Shown here in pieces: positions 16,334 to 24,891 of a stretch of DNA of 30,738 bases. Each line of letters begins with the position of its first letter. Positions within the stretch are counted from its first letter, which is position 1. Location of the stretch: positions 1-30,738 of the forward strand of contig JAGAHP010000011.1 in the NCBI GenBank assembly GCA_017627015.1. Direction: 5' to 3'. The position numbers and the translations under genes are program-made. The DNA is from Bacilli bacterium. GTDB lineage: Bacteria > Bacillota_I > Bacilli_A > RF39 > UBA660. Below the pieces are notes generated by a model. It was not told where the DNA came from, made no database searches, and saw nothing but the letters and a program-made list of their open reading frames with translations.

Positions 16334-17144
16334 CTATGTCATCCTCCTCTTCATCATTTTCTATAATAAATGCTTCAGATTTTGGCATTAATTCATCTAG
16401 AATCATTAATTTAACTTCATCTACCGATAAGTTATAATTTAATTTACCACCAATAGCTACAGATACTCTTCCTGTTTCTTCAGAAACAACAATAGCTATA
16501 GCATCACTTTCTTCACTTATACCTATTGCTGCTCTATGTCTTGTTCCTAATCTTTTACTGAATTTCATATCCATAGTAGTTGGGAATACAGCTCCAGCAC
16601 AAGTAATCTTATCACCTTGAATAATTACTCCACCATCATGAAGTGGATTATCTGGGAAGAATATTGCACATAATAATTCATTAGAAATTTCTGCATAAAT
16701 CTTCTTTGCTTTTTCTATATAGTTTAATAAACTAGTATCTCTTTCAAATACGATTAATGCACCAATTCTATTTTTTCTTAGATAATCTAATGCAATACCT
16801 AACTCTGATACTAATCTTTCTCTTTCTGTAACAGTTAATGTTTTATGTCTTCCTATTAACCTAGTCTTTCCTAATTGTTCTAATGCTGTTCTTATTTCTG
16901 GTTGGAAAATAATTATAATAGCAAGCGGTCCCCAAGTAATTACATACTCAAATAGTAAACCTATAGTTACTAATCCAAAATAATCACTTATTAATTTAAT
17001 AGCAACTACTACTATTATACCTTTAATTAACATAGATAATTTAACATTTCTTCTTATATTTTTTAAAACGTAATATATAATTACCCATACAAAACATACA
17101 TCTACTATTTTTTTAGCAATAGTCATAATTGTAGTAAAATTCAT
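16320..17144 (-). CDS. cdaA: Diadenylate cyclase CdaA
   Basis: Makes cyclic-di-AMP from two ATP. The 274-aa product has three N-terminal membrane segments (about 10-28, 36-54, 61-80) and a DAC domain (about 100-255). The catalytic motifs are intact: HDGGVII (DGA-type motif), LGTRHRAAIGISE with RHR, and the C-terminal GKLNYNLS region. An acidic tail (ENDEEEDDIDEIN) ends the protein. The ribosome binding site is AGGAGGT. It lies between a lipoprotein gene and cdaR. Confidence 0.97.
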   Translation of the reverse strand: MNFTTIMTIAKKIVDVCFVWVIIYYVLKNIRRNVKLSMLIKGIIVVVAIKLISDYFGLVTIGLLFEYVITWGPLAIIIIFQPEIRTALEQLGKTRLIGRHKTLTVTERERLVSELGIALDYLRKNRIGALIVFERDTSLLNYIEKAKKIYAEISNELLCAIFFPDNPLHDGGVIIQGDKITCAGAVFPTTMDMKFSKRLGTRHRAAIGISEESDAIAIVVSEETGRVSVAIGGKLNYNLSVDEVKLMILDELMPKSEAFIIENDEEEDDIDEIN

Positions 17145-17153
17145 ATTTACCTC

Positions 17154-17855
17154 CTATACCTTATTATTCTTTTTATTATTTATATATACAAATAGTGCTA
17201 TAACAGCAACAATAAATATTATACTACCAATTGTTAAAAATTCATATCTAACATTGAATTTTATACTTCCAAAAGTAAAAGTTTTAGTATTTAATAGTTC
17301 ATTTTTATTATAAGATATTTTGATTGTTTTAACTTTTTTATCTTTATCTATATGCCATGTGTATAAAGTTCTTCTAACTGCATCAGCATTATTATCAACC
17401 ACTTTATAAGGCACTTTAATATTAACTGTAATTTTATCATAAACATAGCCAGTACTTGTATTAGATGATAGAACATCTTCTTGTTTTAAAGTTAGAGTTA
17501 CTATTCCATCTTTTTCTGTATAACTAGCTTCTGGAACTATATCTGATTCAAAGTTTTCAGTATATGCTTTAACAGATTTATGTGATCCAGTTACAGTCGC
17601 AACAGTCTTTTCACCATCTTTTTTTTGAGACAAGAAAGTATTAAGTTTTTTTCTTTTAAACATCTGATATAGATATTTTACAGACTGTTTCTCATTTATT
17701 CCAGTTTTTGATTTCATTCTATTAGTAATTTCTTCCGCAACTACCTTTTCATTAACCGTTCCATCAGGATTAATTGTTAAATCATACTCAACTGCACATC
17801 CTGTTAATAAAAAAGCAACTACTAATAAAATTATTAATTTTTTTACTCTTTTCAT
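17154..17855 (-). CDS. Lipoprotein, LppM-like, with C-terminal membrane segment
   Basis: A 233-aa exported protein. The signal peptide ends in the lipobox LLTGC, with acylated Cys at residue 20. The mature part starts AVEYDLTINPDGTVNEKV, which resembles the LppM / DUF3153 type of lipoprotein domain. A second membrane segment lies near the C-terminus (about 206-226), followed by a basic tail. So both ends are membrane-tethered. It is the first gene of the lipoprotein-cdaA-cdaR unit, 9 bp before cdaA, with GGAG at its start. A role linked to envelope sensing by CdaA-CdaR is a positional inference only. Confidence 0.82.
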   Translation of the reverse strand: MKRVKKLIILLVVAFLLTGCAVEYDLTINPDGTVNEKVVAEEITNRMKSKTGINEKQSVKYLYQMFKRKKLNTFLSQKKDGEKTVATVTGSHKSVKAYTENFESDIVPEASYTEKDGIVTLTLKQEDVLSSNTSTGYVYDKITVNIKVPYKVVDNNADAVRRTLYTWHIDKDKKVKTIKISYNKNELLNTKTFTFGSIKFNVRYEFLTIGSIIFIVAVIALFVYINNKKNNKV

Positions 17856-17876
17856 ACATATCTCCTGTACTATAAA

Positions 17877-17885
17877 ATTATAACA
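17877..17885 (-). promoter_or_regulatory. Extended -10 promoter of the lipoprotein-cdaA-cdaR operon
   Basis: TGT followed by TATAAT on the minus strand, 22 bp before the ATG. The -35 is poor. Confidence 0.55.
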
Positions 17886-17929
17886 TAAATTCTAATATAA
17901 ATATATAACGTACTCAAAATTTTTATAAA

Positions 17930-17959
17930 AAAAACGTGATTATTTAAAACCACATTTTT
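17930..17959 (-). terminator. Terminator of the prfB-ftsEX-pcsB operon
   Basis: On the minus strand AAAAATGTGGT pairs with ATCACGTTTTT using two G-U wobbles, followed by more T. The wobbles mean it folds well only in this orientation. It overlaps the pcsB stop codon. Confidence 0.75.
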
Positions 17960-19127
17960 ATTGATAATAACTTGTTCTATCAGTCCAATCAGCATATAAA
18001 GATGATGGGAAATTAATATAATCATTGGCATTAACTGTATAATTTCTATAATTAAAACATTCACCATCATAAATAAGACATGTAATTAAACTTAAGTGTA
18101 AGTGAGCACCATACGCCGCTCCTGTTTCACCCATTTTACCTACGACAGTATCTTTTGTAACTAATTGACCTGAACCAACATATATTTCACTTAAATGCAT
18201 ATATATTGATGTATAAGGATTACCATTAATATTATGATGAATCATAACAACATTACCCATACTTCCATTATAATCTGCAAAGGCTACTCTACCATCAGAT
18301 ATGGCATATATATTACCTGGATCAGATGAATATGTAGACATATCCATTCCAGAGTGCCAACTAGATCCATAAACATCACTATATCCATATGGCGCAGTTA
18401 CATAACCTAAATTCATAGGTCTCCAGAACTTAGTACCAGCTGGTAATAAACCTCTAGCACATTCAGATACATCATCATTATCATTACATCCTAGGCTTTC
18501 ATATTGTTCTACAGTTGCTCTTGCTGCTGCTAATTCATCTTTTAATTCAACCGCATCATCTGCAAGTGTATCCATTTGACTACCTAGAATAACTAATTTT
18601 TCTCCTAATTCTTTTTGTAATACTTTTAGTTCTTTTTCTTTTGCTTGTAAATCAGCAATATTTTTATTATTTTCCTCAATCATAGCGTGCATTTCCTTAA
18701 CAAGACTATCATTATATTTTGATAATTGTTCAGTAACTGATACTCTATAAATAAAATCTGTAATTGAACTTGCTTTAAATAAATACTCTAAATATGCTGA
18801 TTCTCCATTAGAAAATTGATAATACTTCATTAAATCTTTTATTTGCCCATCTTTTTCAGCTATCTTTGTATTTAATTGAGCAATTTTATTATTAATTTCA
18901 ATCATTTCATCATCGATATCAGACATCTCAGAATGAATTTCATCTACTCTTGTTTCTGCTGCATCTATTTCTTCTTGAGTTGCATGTATTTTTGATTGAT
19001 TATTATCTAATGCTTCTTGCGCTGCTTGCAACTCATTTTTAAAATCTTTTAAAGTTTTGGCATTGGCATTCATTGGTATTATTAATAGTACTATTAAACA
19101 TAATAGTAATACTGATATTTTTTTCAT
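17958..19127 (-). CDS. Secreted coiled-coil M23 hydrolase, PcsB/EnvC-like
   Basis: Septal peptidoglycan hydrolase type. A signal peptide (1-23, cleavage after ANA) is followed by a long coiled coil (about 25-210) and a C-terminal M23 domain (about 250-355). The Zn ligands HSGMD and HLHLS are both present, so unlike EnvC it looks catalytically active. It follows ftsX with a 1-bp overlap (TAATG), matching the known partnership in which FtsEX activates a coiled-coil hydrolase at the division site. Two cysteines flank the linker (LGCNDNDD...SECARG). Length 389 aa. Confidence 0.92.
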   Translation of the reverse strand: MKKISVLLLCLIVLLIIPMNANAKTLKDFKNELQAAQEALDNNQSKIHATQEEIDAAETRVDEIHSEMSDIDDEMIEINNKIAQLNTKIAEKDGQIKDLMKYYQFSNGESAYLEYLFKASSITDFIYRVSVTEQLSKYNDSLVKEMHAMIEENNKNIADLQAKEKELKVLQKELGEKLVILGSQMDTLADDAVELKDELAAARATVEQYESLGCNDNDDVSECARGLLPAGTKFWRPMNLGYVTAPYGYSDVYGSSWHSGMDMSTYSSDPGNIYAISDGRVAFADYNGSMGNVVMIHHNINGNPYTSIYMHLSEIYVGSGQLVTKDTVVGKMGETGAAYGAHLHLSLITCLIYDGECFNYRNYTVNANDYINFPSSLYADWTDRTSYYQ

Positions 19128-20026
19128 TATATCTTTAAGTACTTCCTTACTGCTCTATTACTACCGTACATACCAACTAATACACCTATTGCCAATAAAA
19201 TAAGTGAAACATAGATTGAGAATGGGAAAGGTTTAACTAACTTAATAAATTGAGAGAACATCTTTCCACCCGTTTTATCATATAGATATGAATATCCATA
19301 TATTGTTACTATCATTGGAATAATTGATCCTAGCATTCCTATAATTAAACCTTCTATAACAAATGGTTGTTTAATAGAAATATTTGATGCTCCTACTAAT
19401 CTCTTTATTTCTATTTCTTCTTGTCTACTAAATATTGTTATTTTAATTGTATTAACTATTAAGAATGCAGTTACTACAACTAACGCTATAACTATAACAA
19501 TTAGTATATTCTTAACAATTTTAAAGATTGAAATCATTGAATCTACCATACCTTCACCATAAGATACTTTATCAATATTTTCTATCTTCTTTATTTTTTC
19601 TGCTGTTTTATTAATTTTTTCTTCATTTTTAACTCTTATTTGATATGTATCATCTAGAGGATTTTCTGATTCACCCCAAGACGACATAACAGTATTTAAA
19701 GTATCACTACTTTGTTTCATTTCTTCCATTATATCTTTCTTAGATATAAATTCAATTGACTCAACATTTTTAATTTTTTCTATTTGAGACTTTATTTTTT
19801 CTTCATCTTCCTGACTTGTTTTATTATTAATAAACGCAACTATAGTAAAATCATCTCTAATTAAATCTGTAAAATTTTCTACGTTCCATGAACCTACTAT
19901 TGAAGCCGCTACTATGATAAGTGTTACAGTAATACATGATATAGATGCAATTGATAGACTTAAATTTCTAAATACATTTTTAAAACCATCCCTGATATTT
20001 CTACCTAAAATTCTAATTATCTTCAT
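19127..20026 (-). CDS. ftsX: Cell-division permease-like protein FtsX
   Basis: Membrane partner of FtsE, 299 aa, with four membrane segments: one N-terminal (about 20-43) and three C-terminal (about 172-195, 215-240, 265-287). Between the first two lies the extracellular domain of about 125 residues that contacts the hydrolase. It begins MKIIRILGRNIRDGFKNVFRNLSLSIAS, typical of FtsX. The start overlaps ftsE by 14 bp. Confidence 0.95.
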   Translation of the reverse strand: MKIIRILGRNIRDGFKNVFRNLSLSIASISCITVTLIIVAASIVGSWNVENFTDLIRDDFTIVAFINNKTSQEDEEKIKSQIEKIKNVESIEFISKKDIMEEMKQSSDTLNTVMSSWGESENPLDDTYQIRVKNEEKINKTAEKIKKIENIDKVSYGEGMVDSMISIFKIVKNILIVIVIALVVVTAFLIVNTIKITIFSRQEEIEIKRLVGASNISIKQPFVIEGLIIGMLGSIIPMIVTIYGYSYLYDKTGGKMFSQFIKLVKPFPFSIYVSLILLAIGVLVGMYGSNRAVRKYLKI

Positions 20027-20711
20027 TTTTATCGTAAGTTCCTTTCTCGTAATCTTTTTTAACTCTACCTTGATCTATTGTAATTACTCTCTTCTTCATT
20101 CTATTTACTATATCTCTATCATGTGTAACAACTATTACTGTTGTTCCCAAATTATTAATTACTTCTAACACTTTCATTATTTCCATTGATATATCTGGAT
20201 CTAAGTTACCAGTAGGTTCATCACATATAAGTAACTTAGGTGAATTAACTATTGCTCTTGCAATCGCAACTCTTTGAACTTGTCCACCAGATAATTCATT
20301 AGGATAATCTTTTACTTTATCTTTTAATCCAACAAGTTCTATTGCCTTCATAGTTTTTTCTCTTATTTCTGATTTTGGATAACCATACATTTCTAATGCA
20401 AACGCAACATTTTCGTATACAGTTAATTTAGGTAATAATTTGAAGTCTTGGAATACTATTCCTAGTTTTCTTCTTAATTTATATACCTTTCTATTTCTAA
20501 GTTTACCTACATTAACTCCACCAATTAATATTTCACCTTTAGTTGGCTTTTCTTCTCTATATAACATTTTTATAAGTGTTGATTTACCTGAACCAGATGC
20601 ACCAATAATGAAGACAAAGTCACCTTTTTTAATTTTAAGATTAAGTCCACATATAGCAGTAACACCAGTTTTATATACTTTTTCAACATCTGTCATTTTT
20701 ATAAATTCCAT
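20013..20711 (-). CDS. ftsE: Cell-division ATP-binding protein FtsE
   Basis: ABC ATPase that drives FtsX, 232 aa. It has Walker A GASGSGKST (about 36-44), the Q-loop VFQDFKLL, signature LSGGQVQRVAIARA, Walker B LLICDEPTGNLDP and the switch His in VVTHD. It overlaps yitT by 1 bp and ftsX by 14 bp, so the operon is translationally coupled. Confidence 0.97.
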   Translation of the reverse strand: MEFIKMTDVEKVYKTGVTAICGLNLKIKKGDFVFIIGASGSGKSTLIKMLYREEKPTKGEILIGGVNVGKLRNRKVYKLRRKLGIVFQDFKLLPKLTVYENVAFALEMYGYPKSEIREKTMKAIELVGLKDKVKDYPNELSGGQVQRVAIARAIVNSPKLLICDEPTGNLDPDISMEIMKVLEVINNLGTTVIVVTHDRDIVNRMKKRVITIDQGRVKKDYEKGTYDKNEDN

Positions 20712-21613
20712 TAATCTTCAATCTCCTCTCTCTTTTTTCTATGTGAATCTTGACCATATACTTGATATGAATCAGTTATTGTAAAGAACGCATTTGGATC
20801 TATCTCCAATATACCTTCTTTTGCTTTAAAATACTCTACTGTTGGTATTACAGCCATTATAACTTCTTGTTTATGTTCACTAAATCCACCATGAGCTGTT
20901 AATGTAGTAACACCTCTTGATAAATTAGTTAATATATAATCTTTTACTTCATCAACTTTAGAAGTAACAATAAAGAATGTTTTATTCATAGATATAGACA
21001 TTACAACCCTATCTTGAACGATACTTATTATATATAAAATTATAAGCGCATATAATAAAACTCTCCATCCAAATCTAAATCCACCAGCCATAACAACAAG
21101 TCCATTAAAGAACATAAATGCTTTTCCTGACGATATTTTTAATTTCTTCTCTAGAATATGAACAATTGAATCTATACCACCAGAACCAAGTCCACTTCTT
21201 CCCATAATACCATTTGCAAGTCCTATTAATACAGCACCACAAATTGCTACAAGCATCATGTCATCTTTTGGTATCGGCAAACTAACACCTGATGTAAATG
21301 TTACAAATAATGGGAATAAAAATGATCCAACAACTGTATTTGCTGCTTCTTTTTTTCCTAAAAAAATGAAACTAAGAAGTAAAGCTATTACCGATATAAA
21401 TAATATTGTAATTGGTGGAGATACAAAATCTTTAAATATTGTTGCTACTGAACTCGAACCACCGAATATTAAGTTATTCTTAACAAAAAATGCATTATAA
21501 GTAATTGAATATAATAATAATCCGAGAATTAATAATAAATATCTCTTCAATAGATTTTTATTCTCTATTTTATTTAAAATATTATCTGAATTAATCTTTT
21601 TCCTAAAAAACAT
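20711..21613 (-). CDS. YitT family membrane protein (DUF161 / DUF2179)
   Basis: A 300-aa protein with about five or six membrane segments (about 25-205, the YitT domain) and a C-terminal soluble DUF2179 domain (about 220-290) that includes LSRGVTTLTAHGGFS. Glycine-rich segments GGSSSVATI and GIMGRSGLGSGGIDSIVHI are characteristic. Function of the family is not established. It is wedged between prfB and ftsE with 1-bp overlaps on both sides. Confidence 0.9.
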   Translation of the reverse strand: MFFRKKINSDNILNKIENKNLLKRYLLLILGLLLYSITYNAFFVKNNLIFGGSSSVATIFKDFVSPPITILFISVIALLLSFIFLGKKEAANTVVGSFLFPLFVTFTSGVSLPIPKDDMMLVAICGAVLIGLANGIMGRSGLGSGGIDSIVHILEKKLKISSGKAFMFFNGLVVMAGGFRFGWRVLLYALIILYIISIVQDRVVMSISMNKTFFIVTSKVDEVKDYILTNLSRGVTTLTAHGGFSEHKQEVIMAVIPTVEYFKAKEGILEIDPNAFFTITDSYQVYGQDSHRKKREEIED

Positions 21614-22690
21614 TATTCAACACCCTTTCTTAAATATTCTTCTATAAAATCATCTATATAACCATCCATTACTTTATTAACATCACCGATTTCATAGTTT
21701 GTTCTATGGTCTTTAACCATTGAATATGGATGCATTACATAACTTCTTATTTGTGAACCAAAGTTTATATCACTTTGTGTACCAAGTTGCTTATCTTTTT
21801 CTTGTTGCCTTTTTTGTTCTTCTAATGCAATCAATTTAGCTTTTAAAACCTTCATAGCAAGTTCCTTATTCTTTAATTGGCTTCTTTCATTTTGACAGGT
21901 TACAACTATATTAGTAGGTAAATGTGTAATACGTACTGCTGAATCAGTTGTATTAACTCCTTGCCCACCCGCACCTGTCGATCTATATACATCTATTCTA
22001 ATATCTTCATCTTTTATTTCTATATTTGTACTTTCATCTACTTCAGGTGTAACTTCTACTGATGCAAACGATGTATGTCTTCTTTTATTTGAATCAAATG
22101 GTGAAATTCTAACTAATCTATGGACTCCTCTTTCACATTTTAAATATCCATAGGCATTTAGTCCTTTTATTAATAATGACACTTTTTTTATTCCTGCTTC
22201 TTCACCAGGTAATTCATCTAAAACTTCATACTTGTAATTATGTCTTTCACACCATCTTTCGTACATTCTAAGAAGCATTGAAACCCAATCACAAGCTTCC
22301 GTTCCACCTGCACCAGAATGTAATTCTAATATTGCGTTGTTTTTATCATATTTACCAGATAATTTTGTTTCTAATTCTAATTCATTTATATTGTTTTCTA
22401 TATTATCAAATGATATATCTGATATTATTGATGGATCTAACTCTATAAATTCTTTAAAAGAAGCTAATTCTTCTTTTAATTTTTCTATAGAATCAATTTC
22501 TTTCTTATAATCACCTATCAATTTTAAAATATCCGATGAATCTTCTCTATTCCAAAAATTAGGATCTGTAGTTTCTTTTTCTAGTTCTATTACTTTGACT
22601 TTTTTATTATCTATGTCAAAGTAACCTCCATATTGTATCTATCTTAGATGATAACTCTTCTATTTTATTCTCTACTTCTTTAATATCCAT
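21613..22690 (-). CDS. prfB: Peptide chain release factor 2 with programmed +1 frameshift
   Basis: RF2, which reads UAA and UGA. It is encoded in two frames. ATG 22690 with AGGTGA upstream opens 24 codons ending in TTA CTT, then an in-frame TGA (22618-22616). A +1 shift at CTT TGA C continues into DIDNKKVKVIELEKET and the rest of RF2, about 358 aa in all. A Shine-Dalgarno-like GGAGG lies 3 nt before CTT, the classical stimulator. The domain markers are present: SPF anticodon-like tripeptide in RISPFDSN, and GAGGQGVN with the catalytic GGQ. Seen as a simple open frame it would appear to start at 22521 and lose its N-terminus. Confidence 0.96.
22616..22630 (-). promoter_or_regulatory. prfB frameshift signal
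   Basis: GGAGG, TTA, CTT, TGA, C in register: internal Shine-Dalgarno-like site, slippery leucine codon and UGA. Low RF2 would favour the shift, so the gene autoregulates. Confidence 0.93.
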
Positions 22691-22709
22691 ATCTTATTCA
22701 CCTTTAAAA

Positions 22710-22718
22710 ATTATATCA
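22710..22718 (-). promoter_or_regulatory. Extended -10 promoter of the prfB-ftsEX-pcsB operon
   Basis: TGA followed by TATAAT on the minus strand, about 20 bp before ATG 22690 and directly behind the T-tract of the preceding terminator. A TTGACA at 22729-22724 is too close to act as its -35. Confidence 0.55.
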
Positions 22719-22727
22719 TATTTTGTC

Positions 22728-22756
22728 AAAAAAAAGAAACGCTTTATAGCATTTCT
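22728..22756 (-). terminator. Terminator of the two-gene unknown cassette
   Basis: AGAAATGC pairs with GCGTTTCT on the minus strand (one U-G), loop TATAAA, then a run of eight T. The roughly 90 bp between it and 22848 hold nothing else clear apart from a weak AT-rich inverted repeat. Confidence 0.8.
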
Positions 22757-22847
22757 AATAATTTTTAATAATTTATAGTTTTTATTCAAAACATTTTTCT
22801 AAGGTAATTCTTTAACTATATTATATAAAGAATATGCAAATAGTTTC

Positions 22848-23522
22848 CTATTTGTTTTTGCTTATAACTTTATTATTTCCGTCTGGAATTTGATGATATT
22901 CTGTTTCTAGTAACCTTTCTCTAGGCATTTGAGTATAAAATACTTTTTTCTTTTTTTCTCCTTTATTAAACATATTTATAAAGTGTTCTTTTTGTTCATC
23001 AGTCATATTATCTTCTTTATTATTTGGATCTACCTCAATTATTTTATCAAACCCTAAACTCTCAAAAGCCCAAGAAATGTTTTGATTATAAAAAATTGGT
23101 GATACCGCAAATAATGTATTAACTGTTGTATCTTCTTCAAAAACACCTTGCATTCTTGATAAAAAGTCTTCTAATAATTCTTTAAAAAGATTATAAAAGG
23201 CTTCATCTCCTAGTTCATCTTTTGTACCTCTTAAATCTGGTGGAATTATATGTAAATGAATAGTATCACCTGTTCTTCCATAACAAAACCAGTCATTAAC
23301 ACCTATAAATTGTTTAGTACTATTTTCTGGAACTGCAGTGTTTTTAATTAAAAGATCTATAAATTTATCTATATTGTCTTCAGATAGACTCTTTTCAGAT
23401 AATTTTTTATCTAATTCATCATCACTTATTTTACCAAGTATTTTCAATAAATAATCCACTTTCACTTCGTTATCTGGGTTTCTCATCATCATTAGTTTTT
23501 CTCTTATATTGTTTTTAGTCAT
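22848..23522 (-). CDS. Protein of unknown function, second gene of a two-gene cassette
   Basis: Not recognised. I place the start at ATG 23522, 7 bp after AGAGG; an in-frame ATG two codons earlier touches that site. The 224-aa product has a helical, charged N-terminus (about 1-65). A middle part follows with NDWFCYGRTGDTIHLHIIPPDLRG, conserved-looking with W, C and two His. In the second half, SWAFESLGFDKIIEV and FYTQMPRERLL resemble the last strands of GNAT acyltransferases, but I see no acetyl-CoA-binding loop. It starts 4 bp after the stop of the 397-aa gene, so the two are co-expressed and probably act together. The lysine-rich end is KVISKNK. Confidence 0.6.
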   Translation of the reverse strand: MTKNNIREKLMMMRNPDNEVKVDYLLKILGKISDDELDKKLSEKSLSEDNIDKFIDLLIKNTAVPENSTKQFIGVNDWFCYGRTGDTIHLHIIPPDLRGTKDELGDEAFYNLFKELLEDFLSRMQGVFEEDTTVNTLFAVSPIFYNQNISWAFESLGFDKIIEVDPNNKEDNMTDEQKEHFINMFNKGEKKKKVFYTQMPRERLLETEYHQIPDGNNKVISKNK

Positions 23523-23532
23523 ACTCATACCT

Positions 23533-24726
23533 CTATTTATTATTTCTTATATTTTTTCTTTCCTCTATTCCCTTTTTTAGCATCTCATATAGTTCTCTCA
23601 AATGATCTGAATCAAGTGATGGTAAACCTGTTATAATTGAATTTGCCATCCTAGCCTTGTCCTCATCACTAAATACAATATATTCTTCTGGATCTAATAA
23701 AGGTTCTTCACTTTCGGATTCTTCGCGTATATTATATTCAAAGTCCTTTGCCGAATATCTTCTGGCTGACTCACTTATTGATACTTGTTGTCCTTCGATA
23801 AATTCAGAGTTTTCATACCCCCTTTGAGGAATAATTAAACTTTCGGCATCTTTAGCCTTAGGGGTATGTTTATATCTTTTATACATAGAAAATATAAATT
23901 CAAGATTATATTTTCTTATAAAATTACTAAGTAATATTAAGTCAGTTTGGAGTCTTGTATTATGTCCTAATCGTTGTGCCAATTCTTTATCATAAAAAAT
24001 CATACCACTTGAATGCTCTATAATTCCAATTCTTTCAAATGAATATGCTTTCATTTCTAGTTTTTTTGGATTAATTACTGGTTTTAATGTTCCATCTAAT
24101 ATTGACTCTTTTATTGAAGTTTCTCTTTGCAACATCTTTTCTAATACTTTAAATAAATCTTTTCTATCTCTCATTAATGATCTAATACTATCATCTTCAG
24201 GAAATATACTTTCAAAAACTCTCATAGATTCTTCATCTTTAAAGTCCTTCTCATCTAATCCCATTAAATGAAAAAATCTTGTAGGAGAAATGGATATTTT
24301 TTCTGATCTTCCAATGCTACTATCTATAATCCATATTTTATCTCTATATAGTCTATCATACAATTCCATATTATGTTCCAATGATTTAAATATTTTATTA
24401 AGTCTATCTTCTGTTATTCTATACTCAGTTTCAGTTAAATCATTTGGTCTTTTAGTTGATAATCTTAGCGTTTCATCTGAAATAGTAAAGATTTTCTTTT
24501 TTGAATATTCATCTAACATTTCATAAATAATGTCAAAAAGATTGTATTTCTCTAAAAAATTATTTATTTCTTTATCTGCTTGTAATAATATCAATATATA
24601 TTCACCTTTATTATCTATATTCAATTCCATTATTTGATCTATGCTAGTATGATATCTATCAATTAAGTATTTATCGCATAGTTTTAATACCTGGGCTAAT
24701 TCATGGGTAGTTATCATTTTTTTCAT
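23533..24726 (-). CDS. Protein of unknown function, possible PBECR4-like nuclease domain
   Basis: A soluble 397-aa protein, start supported by AGGTGATTGT before ATG 24726. The first 110 residues are helical and charged. From about 140 the pattern SISPTRFFHLMGL, a helical stretch, then INPKKLEMKAYSFERIG and GMIFYDKELAQRLG recalls the PBECR4 group (phage Barnase-EndoU-ColicinE5/D-RelE-like nucleases), where a HLxGL motif precedes such a core. This is recognition by eye and uncertain. The C-terminal 90 residues are acidic and low in hydrophobics. It has an extended -10 promoter just after a terminator and is co-transcribed with the next gene. It may be an accessory insertion between a secA-tail fragment and prfB. 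Confidence 0.55.
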   Translation of the reverse strand: MKKMITTHELAQVLKLCDKYLIDRYHTSIDQIMELNIDNKGEYILILLQADKEINNFLEKYNLFDIIYEMLDEYSKKKIFTISDETLRLSTKRPNDLTETEYRITEDRLNKIFKSLEHNMELYDRLYRDKIWIIDSSIGRSEKISISPTRFFHLMGLDEKDFKDEESMRVFESIFPEDDSIRSLMRDRKDLFKVLEKMLQRETSIKESILDGTLKPVINPKKLEMKAYSFERIGIIEHSSGMIFYDKELAQRLGHNTRLQTDLILLSNFIRKYNLEFIFSMYKRYKHTPKAKDAESLIIPQRGYENSEFIEGQQVSISESARRYSAKDFEYNIREESESEEPLLDPEEYIVFSDEDKARMANSIITGLPSLDSDHLRELYEMLKKGIEERKNIRNNK

Positions 24727-24745
24727 ACAATCACCTCATATTATG

Positions 24746-24754
24746 ATTATAACA
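24746..24754 (-). promoter_or_regulatory. Extended -10 promoter of the unknown cassette
   Basis: TGT followed by TATAAT on the minus strand, about 20 bp before ATG 24726 and immediately after the preceding terminator's T-tract. Confidence 0.55.
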
Positions 24755-24782
24755 TAAAAAAACAGATAGTTTTCTATCTGTT
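24755..24782 (-). terminator. Terminator after the SEC-C fragment
   Basis: 9-bp stem AACAGATAG with CTATCTGTT, loop of four A, and a T-tract on the minus strand. It starts 2 bp after the fragment's TAA. Confidence 0.85.
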
Positions 24783-24783
24783 C

Positions 24784-24891
24784 TTATTTTCCACAGCATT
24801 GTTTATATTTTTTGCCAGATCCACATGCTCCCTTTTTGAGCATATTTTCACTATATTTGGTACATATAGTATTATGGCTTTTTGCCTTATT
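24784..24891 (-). pseudogene. SEC-C zinc-motif fragment, possible 3' remnant of secA
   Basis: The minus-strand frame is open from 24891 to TAA at 24784 and ends GACGSGKKYKQCCGK, which is the SEC-C metal-binding tail found at the end of SecA and in small SEC-C proteins. The first cysteine of the usual CPCGSG is missing (Gly in its place), and an in-frame stop (24894-24892) cuts off anything upstream. There is no good ribosome binding site before the only ATG (24843). In Bacillus secA lies directly upstream of prfB, so this looks like the end of a secA whose body has been replaced. A tiny 19-codon gene is the alternative. Confidence 0.5.

Noticed and set aside
17870..18070. 66-codon minus-strand frame
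   Set aside because: It overlaps the end of the pcsB-like gene and its terminator, has no ribosome binding site and looks like an out-of-frame shadow.
22724..22729. TTGACA before prfB as a -35 element
   Set aside because: It is only 8 bp from the TATAAT and is part of the terminator T-tract end; the extended -10 is the more likely determinant.
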